A stretch of DNA of 8,863 nucleotides, taken from positions 1-8,863 of the forward strand of contig JAJRSN010000121.1 in NCBI GenBank assembly GCA_024278715.1, given 5' to 3'. The position numbers and the translations under genes are program-made. The DNA is from Calditrichota bacterium (GTDB taxonomy: Bacteria; Calditrichota; Calditrichia; Calditrichales; Calditrichaceae). Shown piece by piece: positions 5,720 through 8,863 of this stretch. Below the pieces are notes generated by a model, which was not told the origin of the DNA, made no database searches, and was given only the letters and a program-made list of their open reading frames with translations. Numbering within the stretch: position 1 is the stretch's first letter; the number at the start of each line of letters is the position of its first letter.

Positions 5720-8578
5720 TTAAAAATCCCAGCCAAAAAAGAATTGGGTAATGGTTTTTTTACCGATGGATTTAAAATCCGTTTTTCTGCCGATATCCAG
5801 CCTTAAAACCAGAAAATTTCCCAGGTTAAGACGGATTCCGAAACCGAAGCTGCCTTTGAATCCGGGAAACTTGTTGTTCCAGGCGTTGCCGGCATCCAAA
5901 AAAAGAGCGCCGCGAATTCCCTGAAAGCGAAGAGCCGCCATGGGAAAGCGGATGCCTAACTGATCGATCAAAGGAAAACGCAATTCCTGCGAAATGAGCA
6001 AAATGCGCTTACCGTGCAGCGACCATCTTCTGTAAAGTCTTAAATCCCAGCTTCCGCCGAAATAGTATTCCAGCGTTTCCCGTCCTTCGTTAAACAGCGA
6101 CAAAAATCGCACCGCGTAAGCGCTGCGCAAGCTTAGCCTGAAGTACTTGCGCACATCGATCAGACCCGTCAGATAGTTTACGTTGGAAAACGCCAAATCG
6201 TAAGTGTTGCCAAAGGTGATGTTGATCCGCTGCCCGTCCATAGGCCCGCTGGGACCCCAGATGGAATTGTCGTTGACCAACGAAATGTAGCTGCTGTTCA
6301 GATAGGCTCTGCGGCGTTTATTAAAAAACCAGTCTTTGTCCGAATAGGCTAAATTCTGACTTACCGAAATCCGCGTGAATTGTGAAAACGGATAGCTGAA
6401 GGTGACGATTCCTCCAACGCGTTCTTCGTAAAAATAGGCGTTGCCGGGGTAAAAATAATATCCGGCAAAGCGGTACAGACTAACACCCCAGTTTACGCGA
6501 TCTTCCAGCGATATTTTGGTAACCGCCACATTAAAACTCTTCCAGAATTCGCTTGCCACCCGCGCGTTATTGTAAATGAGAAGATAATATTGATCGTTGC
6601 CGAGCATATCGGTAAAAGCCAGTTGAGCGCCTCCGGTTGTTCCGAAAATGGGATCCTGCGAAACCTGTGTTTGGGCAAAATCAAGATCGTATTTGCGCAC
6701 GTACGGTTTGCGTTCTTCAACTTTTTGCGGAACGATGTTTTTAAAACTCCAGCGCGCGGTGTCTTTAACCAGAATTGGCTGAACGATGCGCTCGGCTGTC
6801 GTTAAATGCGTCAGAAAATTTGGTTCGTAACGAATCTGAAAGTAACCCTTTTCAAACGTTCCGTACAGCAAGCCGTTTTGCGGCGTCCAGCAGGGATCGA
6901 ATGTGGCGCCCAGGTAAGAAGTCATTTTGAACATGCGGACCGGCTTTCGCTCAAACGCCGATTGAATGGGATCGGTAATGAGGTAGATGTTGTAAGAACC
7001 CTTTCGATCCGAAGTAAAGGCTAAGTATTTGCCGTCTGCGGAAAAAGAAGGGGATTGGTCTTTTTCTTTTCCGAAGGTCAAATAGCGAATTTCGCCGCTC
7101 TGACGATCGAGCAAAAAGATGTTGGCTGCGCCTTTTTTACCCTGAACGCCGCGATCTGAAGCAAAGGCGATGAATCGACCGTCCGGCGACCATGCGGGAT
7201 CATCGTCGGCGTAAAAGTCGTCGGTCAGTTTAATCAGGCGTTTTTGGCGAACCTGAAAAATGTACAAATCTTTGTAGCCGCCGAAATCGAGTCCGCTAAA
7301 CACAATCTCGTTGCCGTCCGGCGACCAGGCAGGGGAGTAAATTCCCACCAGATGCGGAAATTGGCGGCGGGCAATAATTTTTCTTTCGGGAATGGAATAA
7401 AGATAAAGCACGTCCGTTTCTCCGCTCTTGGAGCTAAAGGCAAGAATTCCGTCGCGGTTTACGTCGATTCGCGAATCGAAAACATGAAACGCTTCAAATT
7501 CAGACGAAGCCTCTCCTTTGACCAGCAGTTCCACATCCTTCTCTTTGTCTTTTAAAGAAAGCGGCTTTAACGGACGCATGTAAATACTGGAATAACCCGT
7601 ACGATTCGCCACAAATACAACGTACGGTTCGCCGTTGATTTCGTAATAGGCAGGTTTAAAATTGTAACCCTGACGGACTATGGTTTCGGAGACTTGTTCC
7701 GAAAAATCATTGTTTTTTAAAAGCGGGTAGTAGCGTTTTTTTAAATCGTAGAGATATTTATGATCGAATTCCTCGTAGTCCGTTCCTAGGGCTTCTTTGA
7801 AGCAGTATTCAAAATAAGGGTATTTCCAGACCAGTTCCATCATCTTCAGAATTTTATCTTCGCCGTAATTTTCGGCGATGTAGCGCATTACATCCTGACC
7901 CACTTTGTACATGGTAAAGGTGCCGCTGATTTGGTAAATGTTTTCCAGTCCCACAACATAATTGTTCAGAACCGCGTCTCGCAAAACCATTTCCGCCTGC
8001 GCGTCCCAGGTGGTTGACCAGAATTCGGCAAGACCTTCCACAAACCACAGGGGGGGATAGGCGCCTTCCAGTTTGTCGTAGCGGCGCAGCACGTCAGCGA
8101 TTTTGCTGTGCATGAAAACGTGCACCAATTCGTGGCGAATTACGCGGCGAAACTCTTTGATGTCGCCGTTGCCGGGAACCACCACCCGTCCCTTGATAAA
8201 TTCAAAAAATCCGCCCACATTTTCGGGAATGAATCCGGGCGTTACATTGGTCTGTTGAAAATGCAGGTGAGAGCTGTAAAAAATCAACGGAATGCGATAG
8301 TTGACGGAGTAATTGAATTTTTGCTCTAATGCCTTGTAACTTTCTTCGGCGAACTGCGCACCCTTTTCGGCGACATCCTGCATTTCGGGATAGTAATAAA
8401 TATCAAAATGTTCGGTTTTTAAAATCTGCCAGTTAAAGTGGGTGTATTGAACCTTGTTGCGTCCGAAGTAAAAACCCTGAGCCAACGCCTGAACGATGAA
8501 AATAAAAAGAATAACGATAATTCGGAAGACAAGCTTTCTTTGCATGGACGTCGATTTATTCGGTTTAATCGAACTCAT
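5720..8578 (-). CDS. exported peptidase MA-like / TolB-type propeller / Omp85-like barrel fusion protein
   Basis: The 952 residues form three modules after a signal peptide (hydrophobic 15-32, likely cut ALA|QG). Residues about 50-290 look like a peptidase MA (gluzincin) domain: HELVH at 149-153 gives two zinc ligands and the catalytic Glu, and WFVEGLAE (E181 or E185) would supply the third ligand. Residues about 300-590 are TolB/PD40 propeller repeats, with PAWSPDG at 416-422 and 461-467 and SFSADG at 511-516. Residues about 640-952 are an outer-membrane barrel like the Omp85/BamA C-terminus: ELRFPL at 865-870, ALFLDAGNAW at 891-900, terminal Phe. There are no POTRA domains. The loop-6 VRGF-type motif reads LRLY (846-849). 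An alternative start at M12 (8543-8545) gives a more typical signal peptide; neither start has a Shine-Dalgarno. First gene of the operon; substrate unknown. Confidence 0.88.
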   Translation of the reverse strand: MSSIKPNKSTSMQRKLVFRIIVILFIFIVQALAQGFYFGRNKVQYTHFNWQILKTEHFDIYYYPEMQDVAEKGAQFAEESYKALEQKFNYSVNYRIPLIFYSSHLHFQQTNVTPGFIPENVGGFFEFIKGRVVVPGNGDIKEFRRVIRHELVHVFMHSKIADVLRRYDKLEGAYPPLWFVEGLAEFWSTTWDAQAEMVLRDAVLNNYVVGLENIYQISGTFTMYKVGQDVMRYIAENYGEDKILKMMELVWKYPYFEYCFKEALGTDYEEFDHKYLYDLKKRYYPLLKNNDFSEQVSETIVRQGYNFKPAYYEINGEPYVVFVANRTGYSSIYMRPLKPLSLKDKEKDVELLVKGEASSEFEAFHVFDSRIDVNRDGILAFSSKSGETDVLYLYSIPERKIIARRQFPHLVGIYSPAWSPDGNEIVFSGLDFGGYKDLYIFQVRQKRLIKLTDDFYADDDPAWSPDGRFIAFASDRGVQGKKGAANIFLLDRQSGEIRYLTFGKEKDQSPSFSADGKYLAFTSDRKGSYNIYLITDPIQSAFERKPVRMFKMTSYLGATFDPCWTPQNGLLYGTFEKGYFQIRYEPNFLTHLTTAERIVQPILVKDTARWSFKNIVPQKVEERKPYVRKYDLDFAQTQVSQDPIFGTTGGAQLAFTDMLGNDQYYLLIYNNARVASEFWKSFNVAVTKISLEDRVNWGVSLYRFAGYYFYPGNAYFYEERVGGIVTFSYPFSQFTRISVSQNLAYSDKDWFFNKRRRAYLNSSYISLVNDNSIWGPSGPMDGQRINITFGNTYDLAFSNVNYLTGLIDVRKYFRLSLRSAYAVRFLSLFNEGRETLEYYFGGSWDLRLYRRWSLHGKRILLISQELRFPLIDQLGIRFPMAALRFQGIRGALFLDAGNAWNNKFPGFKGSFGFGIRLNLGNFLVLRLDIGRKTDFKSIGKKTITQFFFGWDF

Positions 8579-8584
8579 AAGAGC

Positions 8585-8613
8585 AAACTAATGAAAAAGG
8601 ATTAATGTTTCAA
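8585..8613 (-). promoter_or_regulatory. weak candidate promoter of the three-gene operon
   Basis: On the minus strand TTGAAA (5 of 6 to the -35 consensus) at 8608-8613 is followed after 17 nt by TAGTTT (3 of 6 to the -10 consensus) at 8585-8590. If real, transcription would start almost on the ATG at 8576-8578, which would favour the alternative start at 8543-8545. The -10 match is poor. Confidence 0.25.
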
Positions 8614-8691
8614 CCGCGGCGGGAAGAGCAGCAGGGGCGTGACGAGTAACGTGTAATGAGTGATTGGTAAGAAAAATACAAAATACAAAAG

Positions 8692-8725
8692 ATTAAAGTT
8701 CTTACAAGATTAAAGTTCTTACAAG
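8692..8725. repeat. tandem pair of a 17-bp unit
   Basis: Two identical 17-bp units (8692-8708 and 8709-8725), each one GATTAAA heptamer plus GTTCTTACAA up to rotation. They are the same element as the 24-bp array at 3202-3304 with one heptamer fewer. The window ends in another copy start (8852-8863). Confidence 0.85.
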
Positions 8726-8771
8726 ATAAAAGCGACAAATGACATAGTTACAAGTAACGAGTGACGAGTGA

Positions 8772-8843
8772 CAAGTTCGTGACGCGTGATGAGTGACCAG
8801 CAACCAGAGAACCCGCTTATACGCTTAACCCTTAACGCTTAAC
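8772..8843. repeat. mosaic repeat (GTGATGA, CCAG and CGCTTAA words), copy 2
   Basis: This matches 3471-3571 in the same orientation but is shorter by one heptamer near the start and by a 21-bp block after CCAGAG. The closing heptamers run ACGCTTA, ACCCTTA, ACGCTTA here, against ACGCTTA, ACGCTTA, ACCCTTA in the other copy. Confidence 0.85.
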
Positions 8844-8863
8844 GAGAAGTAAGATTAAAGTCC

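Larger units (their letters stand above)
8579..8863. other. repeat-rich intergenic region upstream of the operon
   Basis: No gene is visible here. About 50 bp next to the operon start are unique, including a GC-rich ACCGCGGCGGG patch at 8613-8623. From about 8638 the DNA consists of the repeat families seen in the polA-operon gap: GACGAGTAACG words, a 17-bp tandem pair, AGTGACG words, the CCAG/CGCTTAA mosaic, and at the window edge the start of another GATTAAAGTCC unit. Confidence 0.7.

Overview
The window is a stretch of a Gram-negative bacterial chromosome. Three things point to an outer membrane: a protein ending in an Omp85/BamA-like barrel, a lipobox lipoprotein with a PQQ-type propeller, and exported proteins with signal peptides. 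The combination of a metallopeptidase (MA clan), TolB/PD40 propeller and Omp85 barrel in one chain, a PEGA-like exported protein, moderate GC in genes, and AT-rich repeat-laden gaps suggests a member of the FCB group or a neighbouring lineage such as Calditrichota, Ignavibacteria or KSB1. This is an inference from style; no rRNA or other phylogenetic marker beyond polA is present.

Layout. Positions 1-66 hold the last 21 codons of an unidentified plus-strand gene. Positions 67-327 form a short gap containing one unexplained minus-strand open frame. Positions 328-3054 (minus) are a complete polA with nuclease, proofreading and polymerase motifs intact. Positions 3055-3970 carry no gene and are packed with short repeats. 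Positions 3971-8578 (minus) are a tight operon transcribed from 8578 downwards: (i) a 952-residue exported protein with an HExxH peptidase domain, a TolB-like propeller and a C-terminal barrel; (ii) a lipoprotein with an eight-bladed PQQ-like propeller resembling BamB, split into two frames at an A7 run (5285-5291); (iii) a 202-residue exported or membrane protein of unknown function. Positions 8579-8863 are again repeat-rich.

How the genes may work together. The three operon genes are separated by 2 bp, a frame disruption and a 4-bp ATGA overlap, so they are probably co-expressed. A barrel protein with a built-in protease and propeller next to a BamB-like lipoprotein suggests a cell-envelope complex for outer-membrane protein handling, quality control or export. 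That role is inferred, not shown. polA is a separate housekeeping unit with its own Shine-Dalgarno sequence and a plausible sigma70-like promoter.

The most unusual non-coding signal is the repeat landscape. Several repeat families with different sequences share a 7-bp period. Related copies differ by insertions of exactly 7 or 21 bp and by swapped heptamers, and the same families lie on both sides of the operon.
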